Shown here: piece after piece, positions 44,182-51,540 of the stretch
Numbering within the stretch: the stretch's first letter is position 1
How the letters are laid out: every line of letters starts with the position of its first letter
Source: Azospirillum agricola
Lineage (GTDB): Bacteria > Pseudomonadota > Alphaproteobacteria > Azospirillales > Azospirillaceae
Length of the DNA: 64,000 nucleotides
NCBI RefSeq assembly: GCF_017876095.1
Contig: NZ_JAGINM010000008.1
Span: 243,991 to 307,990 of the forward strand
Reading direction: 5' to 3'
Made by a program: the position numbers and the translations under genes
Notes under the pieces: generated by a model
Databases searched by the model: none
What the model was told of the DNA's origin: nothing
What the model saw: only the letters and a program-made list of their open reading frames with translations

Positions 44182-44750
44182 ATCCGTCTTCCTCCTGGCC
44201 CTTCGGCAACCTGACCCCCGGTGCGTATGGCGTGATCCTGGCCGATCCGCCCTGGAAATTCAAAACCTGGGGAGCGCTGAACGGCAAGGCGTGCCCATAC
44301 GATACCATGACGCTCGACGACATCCGTGCGTTGCCCGTCGGCCAGTTGGCAGCGCGTGACTGCATGCTGGTCATGTGGACGACAGCGCCGTTTCTGCCGC
44401 TGTCCCTGGAGGTGCTGCGTGCCTGGGGCTTCAGCTACAGCACGATGGGCAGTTGGGCGAAGCTGACGGCCGAGGGAGCCCCGGCCATCGGCACCGGCTA
44501 CTACTGGCGCTCCAGTTCCGAACCGTGGCTGATCGGCACCAGGGGATCGCCTGGCCGCTGGCGGGGCCTCGCCCTTCCGAACAGCATCATCGCGCCCCGC
44601 CGCGAGCACAGCCGCAAACCGCCCCGCCTGCACGCTGATCTTGAGTCGGCCTATCCCGAACGCCGGAAGTGCGAGCTGTTCGCCCGCGCACCTCGCAACG
44701 GCTGGGACGTGTGGGGCAACGAAACCGAGAAATTCGAGGCGGTGGCATGA
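44178..44750 (+). CDS. MT-A70 family adenine-N6 DNA methyltransferase
   Basis: A 190-residue methyltransferase. The catalytic DPPW motif is in ILADPPWKFKTWG. It is followed by the family blocks LVMWTTAPFLPLSLEVLRAWGF, SWAK and the C-terminal PRREHSRKPPRLHADLE, which is the MT-A70 signature (H-S-x-K-P). It would methylate adenine N6 in phage DNA, most simply to resist host restriction or to mark replicated DNA. It is short and complete, with no separate specificity domain. No restriction enzyme accompanies it. Confidence 0.92.
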   Translation: MNPSSSWPFGNLTPGAYGVILADPPWKFKTWGALNGKACPYDTMTLDDIRALPVGQLAARDCMLVMWTTAPFLPLSLEVLRAWGFSYSTMGSWAKLTAEGAPAIGTGYYWRSSSEPWLIGTRGSPGRWRGLALPNSIIAPRREHSRKPPRLHADLESAYPERRKCELFARAPRNGWDVWGNETEKFEAVA

Positions 44751-44899
44751 TCAAACACCTCGACGCCATGACACGGCTGCCGACGCAGCCCCAGCGACGC
44801 ATGGCCCCTCTTTCAACGGCGTTGCCGGCCTCCGTGCGCGAAGTACCGTGTTTGCCCCCGAAACGGCCTTCCGCGCGCCACGCGGCGGGAGGTGCCTGA
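44747..44899 (+). CDS. Small phage protein (50 residues)
   Basis: A 50-residue, basic, proline-rich peptide. It is supported by its fit in the chain: its ATG overlaps the methyltransferase stop (ATGA) and its TGA overlaps the next ATG by one base (TGATG). No domain is recognised. A plain translational-coupling spacer is an alternative reading. Confidence 0.5.
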   Translation: MIKHLDAMTRLPTQPQRRMAPLSTALPASVREVPCLPPKRPSARHAAGGA

Positions 44900-45543
44900 T
44901 GCGCACCTATGGCACGATCCGAAACACGTTCTGGGCTGACGCGAAGGACTTGCGTCTGTCCCGCAATGCAACGCTCCTCGCCGCCTTCCTCCAAACAAGT
45001 CCGCACACGAACTCCACCGGCTGCTTCCGGCTGCCGGTGGCGTACCTGATGGACGATTTGTCGCTCTCGCACGAGGAAGCGACGGCGGCGCTTGGCGAGT
45101 TGGAGAAGGCGGCCATCATCGTCCGCTGCCACGTCACCAACTGGACGCTGATCATCAATTTCCTGCGCGATAACCGCCCTGCGAACACCAAGGTTGGCAA
45201 GTCGATGATCCCCTTGATCGAGGCGGTTCCCGTCGGCACCGCCGTGTGGTTCGGGCTGGTGGATGGGGTTTCCTTGCATGCCGACAAATTCCCGGAAGGG
45301 TATGTGATACGGCTTCTTGAGTTGCGGGATACGGTATCCCGACAAGTCAGGGAAACGGTATCCGAAACGGTATGCGATACGGTATCCCCGGTTCGTAGTG
45401 ATACGGTATGCCAAACCGTATGCCATACCGTAGAACGAAACTCAGGAACCCACGAACACGAACACGAACACGAACCTTTCCTAACCAGGGAGGATGTGGG
45501 GGGCGATGATCGCGGTCTGACGGCCAGGGGAGGTGTGCATTGA
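44899..45543 (+). CDS. Phage replication initiator-like protein with embedded iterons
   Basis: A 214-residue protein. Residues 1-120 look like a DnaD/replication-initiator winged-helix region (LRLSRNATLLAAFLQTSPHTNSTGCFRLP, LSLSHEEATAALGELEKAAII), the pattern of N-terminal domains of phage O-like initiators. Residues about 145-180 are a four-residue repeat ([DE]TV[SC]) produced by 12-bp iterons in the DNA. The tail has HEHEHEHE from a hexamer repeat. The gene precedes a helicase, as lambda O precedes P, so it probably binds its own gene as origin. The start overlaps the preceding stop, and the stop overlaps a TTG start. Confidence 0.72.
   Translation: MRTYGTIRNTFWADAKDLRLSRNATLLAAFLQTSPHTNSTGCFRLPVAYLMDDLSLSHEEATAALGELEKAAIIVRCHVTNWTLIINFLRDNRPANTKVGKSMIPLIEAVPVGTAVWFGLVDGVSLHADKFPEGYVIRLLELRDTVSRQVRETVSETVCDTVSPVRSDTVCQTVCHTVERNSGTHEHEHEHEPFLTREDVGGDDRGLTARGGVH
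45328..45431. repeat. 12-bp iteron array, candidate phage replication origin
   Basis: The core ACGGTAT occurs at 45331, 45355, 45367, 45379 and 45403, with ACCGTAT at 45415 and an inverted ATACCGT at 45425. All direct copies fall on a 12-bp period, and the slots at 45343 and 45391 are degenerate. The full unit is close to GATACGGTATCC, itself partly palindromic. Position inside an initiator-like gene matches origins of lambdoid phages. Confidence 0.7.
45451..45474. repeat. Hexamer tandem repeat (CACGAA x4)
   Basis: Four exact CACGAA units near the end of the initiator-like gene encode alternating His and Glu. Such a hexamer run is prone to copy-number change without frameshift. Confidence 0.85.
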
Positions 45544-47063
45544 GGCACCTTTTCCCCCATCAGGCGGAGGCCCTGGCCCGTCTCCTGGCTAAGGCTCGGG
45601 AGGGCTCACGGCGGATCGTGGTCCAGTTGCCGACCGGTGCCGGCAAGACCCGTCTGGCTGCCGAGATCATCCTCCGCGCCCTTGCGAAGGGCAACCGGGT
45701 GATGTTCGTCGTGCCGAGCCTGTCGCTCATCGACCAGACGGTCGAGAGTTTCGCCTCAGACGGCATTCACGACGTGGGGGTGATCCAGGCCGACCACCCG
45801 CTCACGGACCCGTCGAAGCCGGTTCAGGTTGCCTCCGTTCAGTCCCTCATCCGGCGGGACTGGCCGGACGTTCAAGTCGTGCTCGTGGACGAATGCCACG
45901 TCCAGTTCCATTCGTTCCTGGAGTCCCTCAAGGCGGAGGAGATGCGCGACGTGGTGGTGGTCGGCCTCTCGGCCACCCCGTGGTCGCCAGGGTTGGGCAA
46001 GCACTACACCGACCTGATCGTGTGCGCGACCACCAAGGATATGATCGCTGCTGGTCGGCTGTCCCCCTTCCGTGTTTTCGCCCCGGCCCACCCGGACCTG
46101 ACGGGCGTCAAGACGGTCGGCGGTGACTTCCAGAAGGGGCAGCTTGAGAAGGCGATGAACAAGGCCACGCTCGTCGGTGACATCGTCTCGACGTGGCTCC
46201 GTATGGGCGAAGGGCGGCCGACGCTGGCCTTCGGAGTGGACCGTGCGCACGCCAGACACATTCAGGCGCAGTTTGAGGCGGTGGGGGAGCCCTGTGGCTA
46301 TGTCGACGCCTACACCACCGCCGATGAGCGGAAGGTGGTTAGGGACAAGTTCCACAACGGAGAATACCGGATCGTTTCCAACGTGAGCTGCCTCACCACC
46401 GGTACGGATTGGGATGTTCGGTGCATCATCGACGCCCGGCCGACGAAAAGTGAAATCCTGATCACGCAGATTTATGGGAGAGGTCTTCGCACAGCGCCGG
46501 GAAAGGAAGACCTGATCATCCTGGATCATGCCGATAACCACAAGCGGCACGGGTTTATCACGGACATCCACCATGACACCTTGGATGACGGCAGGCCGAA
46601 GGTATCCCAGAAGCGGAAGCCGCCTCTTCCCAAGGAATGCCCAAAATGTACGTTCCTGCGCCCACCAAAGGTGAAGGAATGCCCCAACTGCGGATTTGTC
46701 CCCGAAGGAATTCCGGAGGGTGTCGAAAGTGAAGATGGGGATCTGTGTGAGGTTGTTCGCGGAACGGGAACTAAAGCGACGGGTCCTCTCGGGCATGTCC
46801 AAATTGGAGGAGTGTGGATACACAACGCCGATTTTTATGGTATGCTCAGAAGATACGGAAAAGAGAGAAGATACAAGGAAGGATGGGCGTCACGAAAATA
46901 CAAAGACACAGTTGGTTCGTGGCCTAACCGTTATTATGATGTTCCGGATAGAACAGTGTCTTGGGAGGTCAAGTGCTGGCTCAAGGCTGACTTGATACGG
47001 CGCGCGAAGAGATTTGAGAAAGACCGAAAGCAGCAGGGCGGGGTTGCCCATGGCGGACAGTGA
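45540..47063 (+). CDS. Phage SF2 DEAD/DEAH-type helicase
   Basis: A 507-residue superfamily 2 helicase. Walker A is in QLPTGAGKTRLAAE, the Walker B variant is DECH in VVLVDECHVQFH, motif III is GLSATP, and motif VI is in ITQIYGRGLRTAPGK. A zinc ribbon follows (ECPKCTFLRPPKVKECPNCGF) and then a basic C-terminal region (RYKEGWASRKYKD) seen in phage replication helicases. It starts at TTG 45540, overlapping the initiator stop. The last 250 bases are much AT-richer than the first kilobase, so the gene may be a recombinant. It should unwind the origin for the primase encoded downstream. Confidence 0.9.
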   Translation: MRHLFPHQAEALARLLAKAREGSRRIVVQLPTGAGKTRLAAEIILRALAKGNRVMFVVPSLSLIDQTVESFASDGIHDVGVIQADHPLTDPSKPVQVASVQSLIRRDWPDVQVVLVDECHVQFHSFLESLKAEEMRDVVVVGLSATPWSPGLGKHYTDLIVCATTKDMIAAGRLSPFRVFAPAHPDLTGVKTVGGDFQKGQLEKAMNKATLVGDIVSTWLRMGEGRPTLAFGVDRAHARHIQAQFEAVGEPCGYVDAYTTADERKVVRDKFHNGEYRIVSNVSCLTTGTDWDVRCIIDARPTKSEILITQIYGRGLRTAPGKEDLIILDHADNHKRHGFITDIHHDTLDDGRPKVSQKRKPPLPKECPKCTFLRPPKVKECPNCGFVPEGIPEGVESEDGDLCEVVRGTGTKATGPLGHVQIGGVWIHNADFYGMLRRYGKERRYKEGWASRKYKDTVGSWPNRYYDVPDRTVSWEVKCWLKADLIRRAKRFEKDRKQQGGVAHGGQ

Positions 47064-47424
47064 CGATTTCGAGGAGCGCGCCGCGATGATGGAATTCGAA
47101 GCAGGGTTGCCGCGTGCGTGGGCCGAGAGTTTGGCCCGCCTCGCGACCGCCAATAAGCCGGGGGCCTACTTGCCGGAGCGATGGGCGGTCATCGTGGGTG
47201 ACGCTCACCGGCTCATCGCTGGGCATGTCGCCCGGTTCGTGTCGTTCGGCTGGGAGCCAGCCGACGTCAAGGAACTGATCCCGCGTCTCGACGGCCGGGA
47301 GATCGTATCCGTGAGCATGGACCATGTGGCGGTCAGGATGCCGGCCGGGAACATCGCACGGATCCACATCCGCCCCCGGATCGGCCAGCCGCCGACGTGG
47401 CAGGAAGGGAGGCGCGCAGCATGA
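47050..47424 (+). CDS. Phage hypothetical protein
   Basis: A 124-residue soluble protein with no recognised domain. It has a mostly helical start (EERAAMMEFEAGLPRAWAESLARLA) and a short beta C-terminus (REIVSVSMDHVAVRMPAGNIARIHIRP). It overlaps the helicase stop by 14 bases and the primase start by four, and probably belongs to the replication module. Confidence 0.7.
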   Translation: MADSDDFEERAAMMEFEAGLPRAWAESLARLATANKPGAYLPERWAVIVGDAHRLIAGHVARFVSFGWEPADVKELIPRLDGREIVSVSMDHVAVRMPAGNIARIHIRPRIGQPPTWQEGRRAA

Positions 47425-48338
47425 GCGCGTTCTCCAACATTCCGCTTCGGGATCGGGCGCTCGGACGCTGGCGCTCGATCCTCTCCCAGCTCGGCATCCC
47501 CTCGTCGGCCCTGACCGGCAAGCATGGCCCGTGCCCCCTGTGCGGAGAAGGGACTGACCGGTTCCGCTTCACCGATCACCAGGGGGTGGGCGCCTGGATA
47601 TGCAACCAGTGTGGCAAGGGCACCGGGATTGATCTGGTCATGAAGGTCTTCGGCATCGACTTCCGGGAGGCGGCGCGCCGCATCGAGGAGGTGCTCGGGG
47701 AGGCGACCGTCGAGCCGGCCAAGGAAGCCGACGCAGAGGCCCTACGCGCCGGCATGAACGCCCTGTGGAGGGGCGCCGTGGGGGTGAGGCGGGGAGACCG
47801 GACGGACCTGTACCTGCGGGGCCGTGGGATCGCCCTGGAGGCCGTCCCGTCGTGCCTCCGGACATCCTCCACCCCATCCTGCCGAGGAATGCTTGCCAAG
47901 GTCACGGCGCCCGACGGGAGGCCCGTGAACGTGCATCGGACCTTCCTGACCGACGACGGGCGCAAGGCGGACATGGAATGCCCCCGCAAGCTCATGAAGG
48001 GGCCGTTCCCGCTCGGCTCCACCGTCCGTCTGTTTCCGCCGGAGGAGACGCTGGGCATCGCCGAGGGGATCGAGACGGCCCTCTCCGCCCACCTTCTGTT
48101 CGGCGTCCCGGTGTGGGCGGCGCTGACGGCCGGCAGCCTGGAGGCATTCCACCCGCCGGAGGGTGTGACCACACTGATGGTGTTCGGTGACCATGATAGG
48201 AACTTCACCGGGCAGGCCGCCGCGCACCGGTTGGCGAAAGCGGTCCACGGGAAGCGCGTTACGGCGAAGGTCTTTATCCCAGCCACCGAAGGCCACGACT
48301 GGAATGACGAACTCACATCGTCGGCGAGGGCGGCATGA
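47421..48338 (+). CDS. Phage primase with zinc-binding and Toprim domains
   Basis: A 305-residue primase. The N-terminal zinc ribbon is GPCPLCGEGTDRFRF with ICNQCGKGTG, the P4/gp4-type primase zinc-binding domain. The C-terminal Toprim domain has the Glu in LGIAEGIETALSA and the acidic pair in MVFGDHDRN, which coordinate magnesium. It would make RNA primers for phage replication next to the helicase. It ends four bases into the next gene. Length is short, consistent with a primase lacking a fused helicase. Confidence 0.9.
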   Translation: MSAFSNIPLRDRALGRWRSILSQLGIPSSALTGKHGPCPLCGEGTDRFRFTDHQGVGAWICNQCGKGTGIDLVMKVFGIDFREAARRIEEVLGEATVEPAKEADAEALRAGMNALWRGAVGVRRGDRTDLYLRGRGIALEAVPSCLRTSSTPSCRGMLAKVTAPDGRPVNVHRTFLTDDGRKADMECPRKLMKGPFPLGSTVRLFPPEETLGIAEGIETALSAHLLFGVPVWAALTAGSLEAFHPPEGVTTLMVFGDHDRNFTGQAAAHRLAKAVHGKRVTAKVFIPATEGHDWNDELTSSARAA

Positions 48339-49369
48339 CCTTGTTCAACGACGCTTCCACCAACGCCACAAAGGAACAAACCGTGACCGCCAACGCTGTG
48401 AGCATTCCGACCGGGCTGTTGGTTCGGCCGGTGACGATGACCGTCGAAGCGCAGGCCCGCCGCCGTACCGATCTGCCCGACGTCTGGACGGCCGAGCTTG
48501 AGCTCGGGAACGGCAAGATGCTCCGCCAACATTTCCGGGAGACCGACGGCGGGACCGGGCTGGAGGATGTGACCGAGTTGGTGGGCGAGATCCTGCTCGA
48601 ACGGGCTCGCTCCCGGAAGCAGGCGGAGCGGCATCGACAGGCCGACCAGGTCGTCCGCGTCGGCATGGTCACGCCGGAACGTCTCCGTCGGGACCGGGGC
48701 GACGCGGTGATCGTGGAGGGCACGATGCGGGCCGGGCAGACCCGCTCCCGCGCCCTGTCGGCGCTCGGCACCCTGAACCAGCGCAACCTGCTGACGATGC
48801 GCCAGTTCGAGGCCGGCGACCGCCTGTCGCAAGACCTGAAGATCATGACCGGCGCGAAGGAGCCGAGAGAGGACGATGCGCCTCCGACCGCGACCGTCGA
48901 TCCCGATACCGGCCGGTCGTGGGAGGACTTCGCGGTGGCGGCGGCCCGCCGCGTCGATGCAGCGTGCGATGCTGTGCGTCGGGAGCCGCCTTTCGAGAGG
49001 GTTTCGCCGTGGTCAGTGATCGAGGGGGTGTGTGCCCACGACCGTCCCTTGACCGAGGTGGCCGGTAGCAACGCCCGGTCGGTTCTGCGGCGCTACAAGA
49101 CGGCGCTCCGGATCGGATTGGACCGGATCGGCGATGTGTACAGCCTCGACAACGATGCGATCGTGGGCCGGGTCTTTCATGACGGCATCCCACGGGAAGT
49201 GCTGTATCTGGAGGACCGGGACGGCCCCGATCAGGACGGCGGGGTCAAGGTCATCGTCCGGACCATCAGCCTGAACGGCAGACCATGGGTTGCGGTGGCC
49301 GACAGCTTCAGCGAGATCTACGACTTGGCGAAGGCGCAACTTCGTGCTGATGGTGAGAAGACGGCTTGA
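48335..49369 (+). CDS. Phage hypothetical protein with DUF6456-like C-terminal half
   Basis: A 344-residue protein. Its central-C-terminal region (LTMRQFEAGDRLSQDL, then SWEDFAVAAARRVDAACDAVRR and SNARSVLRRYKTALRIGLDRIGDVY) resembles DUF6456-type domains found in alphaproteobacterial phages and in regulators related to late gene control. The N-terminal 100 residues and the last 60 are unassigned. It is the last gene of the overlapping chain; a strong terminator follows 60 bp later. It might link the end of replication to late expression, but this is inference. Confidence 0.65.
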   Translation: MTLFNDASTNATKEQTVTANAVSIPTGLLVRPVTMTVEAQARRRTDLPDVWTAELELGNGKMLRQHFRETDGGTGLEDVTELVGEILLERARSRKQAERHRQADQVVRVGMVTPERLRRDRGDAVIVEGTMRAGQTRSRALSALGTLNQRNLLTMRQFEAGDRLSQDLKIMTGAKEPREDDAPPTATVDPDTGRSWEDFAVAAARRVDAACDAVRREPPFERVSPWSVIEGVCAHDRPLTEVAGSNARSVLRRYKTALRIGLDRIGDVYSLDNDAIVGRVFHDGIPREVLYLEDRDGPDQDGGVKVIVRTISLNGRPWVAVADSFSEIYDLAKAQLRADGEKTA

Positions 49370-49429
49370 CCGAATAGGACATCTCGAATAATGTGCTATG
49401 GTGCGTTGAGTTGACGCGCCGATGATGAT

Positions 49430-49463
49430 GACCCCGCCTCGTATTCACGGAGCGGGGTCTTTT
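49430..49463 (+). terminator. Intrinsic terminator of the early operon
   Basis: GACCCCGC (49430-49437) pairs with GCGGGGTC (49452-49459), followed by TTTT (49460-49463). It is well placed to end the replication transcript. Confidence 0.85.
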
Positions 49464-49485
49464 CGTATTCGCACCTGCACTGTAA

Positions 49486-49712
49486 CCCGCCCGGCCTGCC
49501 GTGGCGGCTTTCCATTTTCCAGGGTAGCGGATGCTATGGTCACGGTGCTTGCAGCCTGGGGGTACGCCACTCTCCCCGTGACGGTCGACGGCTTCCCGTC
49601 CACCGAACCGGACCGGCGGTTTCCCGGTTGTCGAGGCCGCAAGCGCCTTGAGCATACATCGTCCTGATACACCTGCCACCTCCCGCCCGCCCGGTCCTGC
49701 CGTGGCGGGTTT
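49486..49712 (+). repeat. Two 27-bp terminator-like direct repeats
   Basis: Copy 1 (49486-49512) and copy 2 (49686-49712) share CCCGCCCGG, CCTGCCGTGGCGG and TTTC, with one insertion and one substitution between them. Each folds as CCGCC against GGCGG with a T-rich tail. Copy 2 ends 24 bases before the next gene start. Confidence 0.65.
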
Positions 49713-49735
49713 CGTCGTTTTGGAGCCTCGCCACG

Positions 49736-50059
49736 ATGGACACCCTCCCGCTCCCCGACGTCGGCGATACGCTCGCCCGCATCGCCATCCTGTCGCCGGC
49801 TGCGCAGATCACGGCGCTACTGGTGATCGGCGGTGTGGTGGGGCTCTGGATATGGTCCCGCCGGCCCCAGCCCGGCCCTGATGCACAGATCGTTGTCGAG
49901 GCATTGAAGAGCACAGCCCAAGCCCAGGTGGAAACTGCGGCCAGTATCGCCGCCATGGCTCAACAGAACGAGTTGATCGTCTCGGAGGTGCGCGGCGCCG
50001 TTGCGGAGATGCGTGTCATGGTCAATGCGGCCCTGGCCACCATCAAGCAGGCCGCCTGA
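49736..50059 (+). CDS. Small membrane protein, holin-like candidate
   Basis: A 107-residue protein with one clear membrane helix at about 24-43 (AQITALLVIGGVVGLWIW), a short basic patch (SRRPQP) and a long amphipathic cytoplasmic helix. A phage holin or holin accessory is possible by size and topology, but there is no endolysin next to it, and packaging genes rather than lysis genes follow. It is the first gene of the late cluster. Confidence 0.6.
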   Translation: MDTLPLPDVGDTLARIAILSPAAQITALLVIGGVVGLWIWSRRPQPGPDAQIVVEALKSTAQAQVETAASIAAMAQQNELIVSEVRGAVAEMRVMVNAALATIKQAA

Positions 50060-50061
50060 CC

Positions 50062-50319
50062 ATGGCGGAATGGGATCGCGCCCTCACCGGAACCATCGCC
50101 TGGATCGAATGCGCGGCGCAGCGTGCGGGCTACCTGCGGGCTACCGAACGCCTCGCCCAGCCGCTGGCGCGCATCCCCGACGGCCACCTTGCGGTGGGGG
50201 CGTTGGACGGCGTTGCGGTGGTGGTGCCAGCCCCGGCCACGGTGGCGAACGGGAACGCGGCTGTCAGCCCCGACGTTGCCCCGACAGCCGCCTGTGGCGC
50301 TTCGGCTGGTGCGTGGTAG
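50062..50319 (+). CDS. Phage hypothetical protein
   Basis: An 85-residue protein whose first half is helical with conserved-looking aromatic and basic residues (WDRALTGTIAWIECAAQRAGYLRA); the second half is Ala/Val-rich and low complexity. The family is not recognised. Its ATG follows the preceding stop by two bases, so it is co-translated with the membrane protein. Confidence 0.55.
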   Translation: MAEWDRALTGTIAWIECAAQRAGYLRATERLAQPLARIPDGHLAVGALDGVAVVVPAPATVANGNAAVSPDVAPTAACGASAGAW

Positions 50320-50327
50320 CGCAGGCC

Positions 50328-50672
50328 ATGGCGGAACGCACCACGCGCCAAGCCACAGCCCCGGCCAAGCCGGTTCCCGTTCCCGCCGCCGTGGAAGCGA
50401 ACGGGCGGGCTCGTGCCGTGTGGGCCGAGATGGTCGAGACGCTCGGCTCCCGGCTGACGCCGCTGAACCTGCCGATCCTCACAGCGCACAGCCTCGCCGT
50501 TGCCCGGCTGGAGGATGCCCAGACGAAGCTCGGCTCGGTGGGGCCGCTGGTGAAGCGCAAGGACCAGGCCGAGGTGAACCCGCTGCTCGACGTGGTGGAG
50601 CGGGAACTGCGGATCGTGCTGGACACGGCGAAGGCGCTCGATGCCGCGAGCACCCCGTGGAAGAGGAAGTGA
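50328..50672 (+). CDS. Terminase small-subunit-like protein (P27 type), first copy
   Basis: A 114-residue protein with a disordered Ala/Pro/Thr lead followed by helices typical of P27-type small terminase subunits (GRARAVWAEMVETLGSRLTPLNLPILTAHSLAVARLEDAQ, then NPLLDVVERELRIVLDTAKAL). It is the first of two such proteins within 1.2 kb; the second lies directly before the large subunit. ATG 50328 is chosen, and GTG 50313 is an alternative. Whether it still binds the packaging site is unknown. Confidence 0.6.
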   Translation: MAERTTRQATAPAKPVPVPAAVEANGRARAVWAEMVETLGSRLTPLNLPILTAHSLAVARLEDAQTKLGSVGPLVKRKDQAEVNPLLDVVERELRIVLDTAKALDAASTPWKRK

Positions 50673-50678
50673 CCGCCC

Positions 50679-51002
50679 ATGCCGAGCCGCCCGCCCACCT
50701 TCCGCCCGCCGGGCTGGAAGCCTCCACAGCAGCGGCGCAAGGAGCACGACAAGGCGCGGGGCTCCGCCTCCAGCCGAGGCTATGACGCCGACTGGCGGAA
50801 GCTCAGGGCGCGGTTTCTGAAGGCCAACCCGCTGTGCTGCGTCACCGGATGTGGGGAGCGCGCCACGGACGTGGACCACGAGGAGAGCATCCGGAAGCGC
50901 CCGGACCTGCGGCTGGTGTGGTCGAACCTGCGCTCGATGTGCCACCGCCACCACAGCGCGCGGACCGCACGGGATCAGGCGTTCGGACGGGACCGGGGCT
51001 GA
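50679..51002 (+). CDS. HNH endonuclease
   Basis: A 107-residue HNH nuclease. The zinc site is in PLCCVTGCGERATDVDHEESI with the catalytic His in DVDHEE, and LRSMCHRHHSART supplies the N-H part and second zinc ligands. HNH proteins encoded beside terminase are known partners that the large subunit needs for cos cleavage in HK97-like phages. The position, between two small subunits and just before the candidate cos region, fits that role. Confidence 0.92.
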   Translation: MPSRPPTFRPPGWKPPQQRRKEHDKARGSASSRGYDADWRKLRARFLKANPLCCVTGCGERATDVDHEESIRKRPDLRLVWSNLRSMCHRHHSARTARDQAFGRDRG

Positions 51003-51129
51003 GCCGAACAGGGGGGGCCCCAGGGGGCGGTCGAATCTCTGCCGGGGGTGGGCCGAGGAACCGGTGTGGGGTCAAATTTCTGCGCATGCGATTTAAATTT
51101 TCGACCCCCTCAGAAATTGCGAGCCGCCG
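51003..51129. other. Candidate cos / packaging recognition region
   Basis: A 127-bp gene-free stretch between the HNH and small terminase genes. It has dense dyad symmetry centred near 51087: GGGGTC (51068-51073) against GACCCC (51103-51108), AAATTT at 51074 and 51095, a central CGCATGCG (51083-51090), and AATTTCTG (51075-51082) inverted as CAGAAATT (51111-51118). Confidence 0.5.
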
Positions 51130-51540
51130 ATGAAGCGAGGACCCAAGCCCGAGCTGCCTTCGACGAAGGCGGCGCGCGGCACCCTCCAGCCGTGCCGCGA
51201 TGCGGGCAGGGTGGAGATGATCGAGCCCGACGCGCTGCCGTCGAAACCGGACTGGCTGACGGCCGCGGGCGAGGAAGTCTGGATCGACGACATCGGCCGG
51301 GTGACGCCCGACCGGCTGGCGACCGAGAAGGACAGCACGATGTTCGCGACCTACTGCAACATCGTCGGCGCCATGGCCGAGGCGTGGCGGGCCGGTTCGG
51401 TCCCGCCGGCCGCGCACATCATGGAAGCCAGGAAGATGGCCGAGCAGTTCGGGATTTTCGGCCGTAAGAGCCGGCTGAAGGTGGGTGGCGATGGCGGCAA
51501 AACGACAAATCCGTTCGCGCGCAACGGCGTCCGCCGCTGA
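51130..51540 (+). CDS. Phage terminase small subunit, P27 family
   Basis: A 136-residue P27-family small terminase. It begins KRGPKPELPSTKAARGTLQP, the family's basic N-terminal signature. LTAAGEEVWIDDI and the helices around DSTMFATYCNIVGAMAEAW follow, and the C-terminus carries FGIFGRKSRLKV, another P27 hallmark. It recognises packaging DNA and hands it to the large subunit, whose gene overlaps its 3' end by about 50 bases. The start follows the symmetrical region that may be cos. Confidence 0.92.
   Translation: MKRGPKPELPSTKAARGTLQPCRDAGRVEMIEPDALPSKPDWLTAAGEEVWIDDIGRVTPDRLATEKDSTMFATYCNIVGAMAEAWRAGSVPPAAHIMEARKMAEQFGIFGRKSRLKVGGDGGKTTNPFARNGVRR

Larger units (their letters stand above)
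49370..49735. other. Intergenic region between early and late phage genes
   Basis: This 366-bp gene-free region holds the early terminator (49430-49463) and two copies of a 27-bp terminator-like element (49486-49512 and 49686-49712). Late promoter sequences should be here too. A short frame across it (49422-49667) shows no conserved content. Confidence 0.6.

Noticed and set aside
45328..45474. Possible CRISPR array
   Set aside because: Repeats are 12 and 6 bp, without spacers, and lie in frame inside a gene.
49422..49667. An 81-codon frame between early and late phage genes
   Set aside because: It overlaps the early terminator and a repeat element and shows no conserved content.
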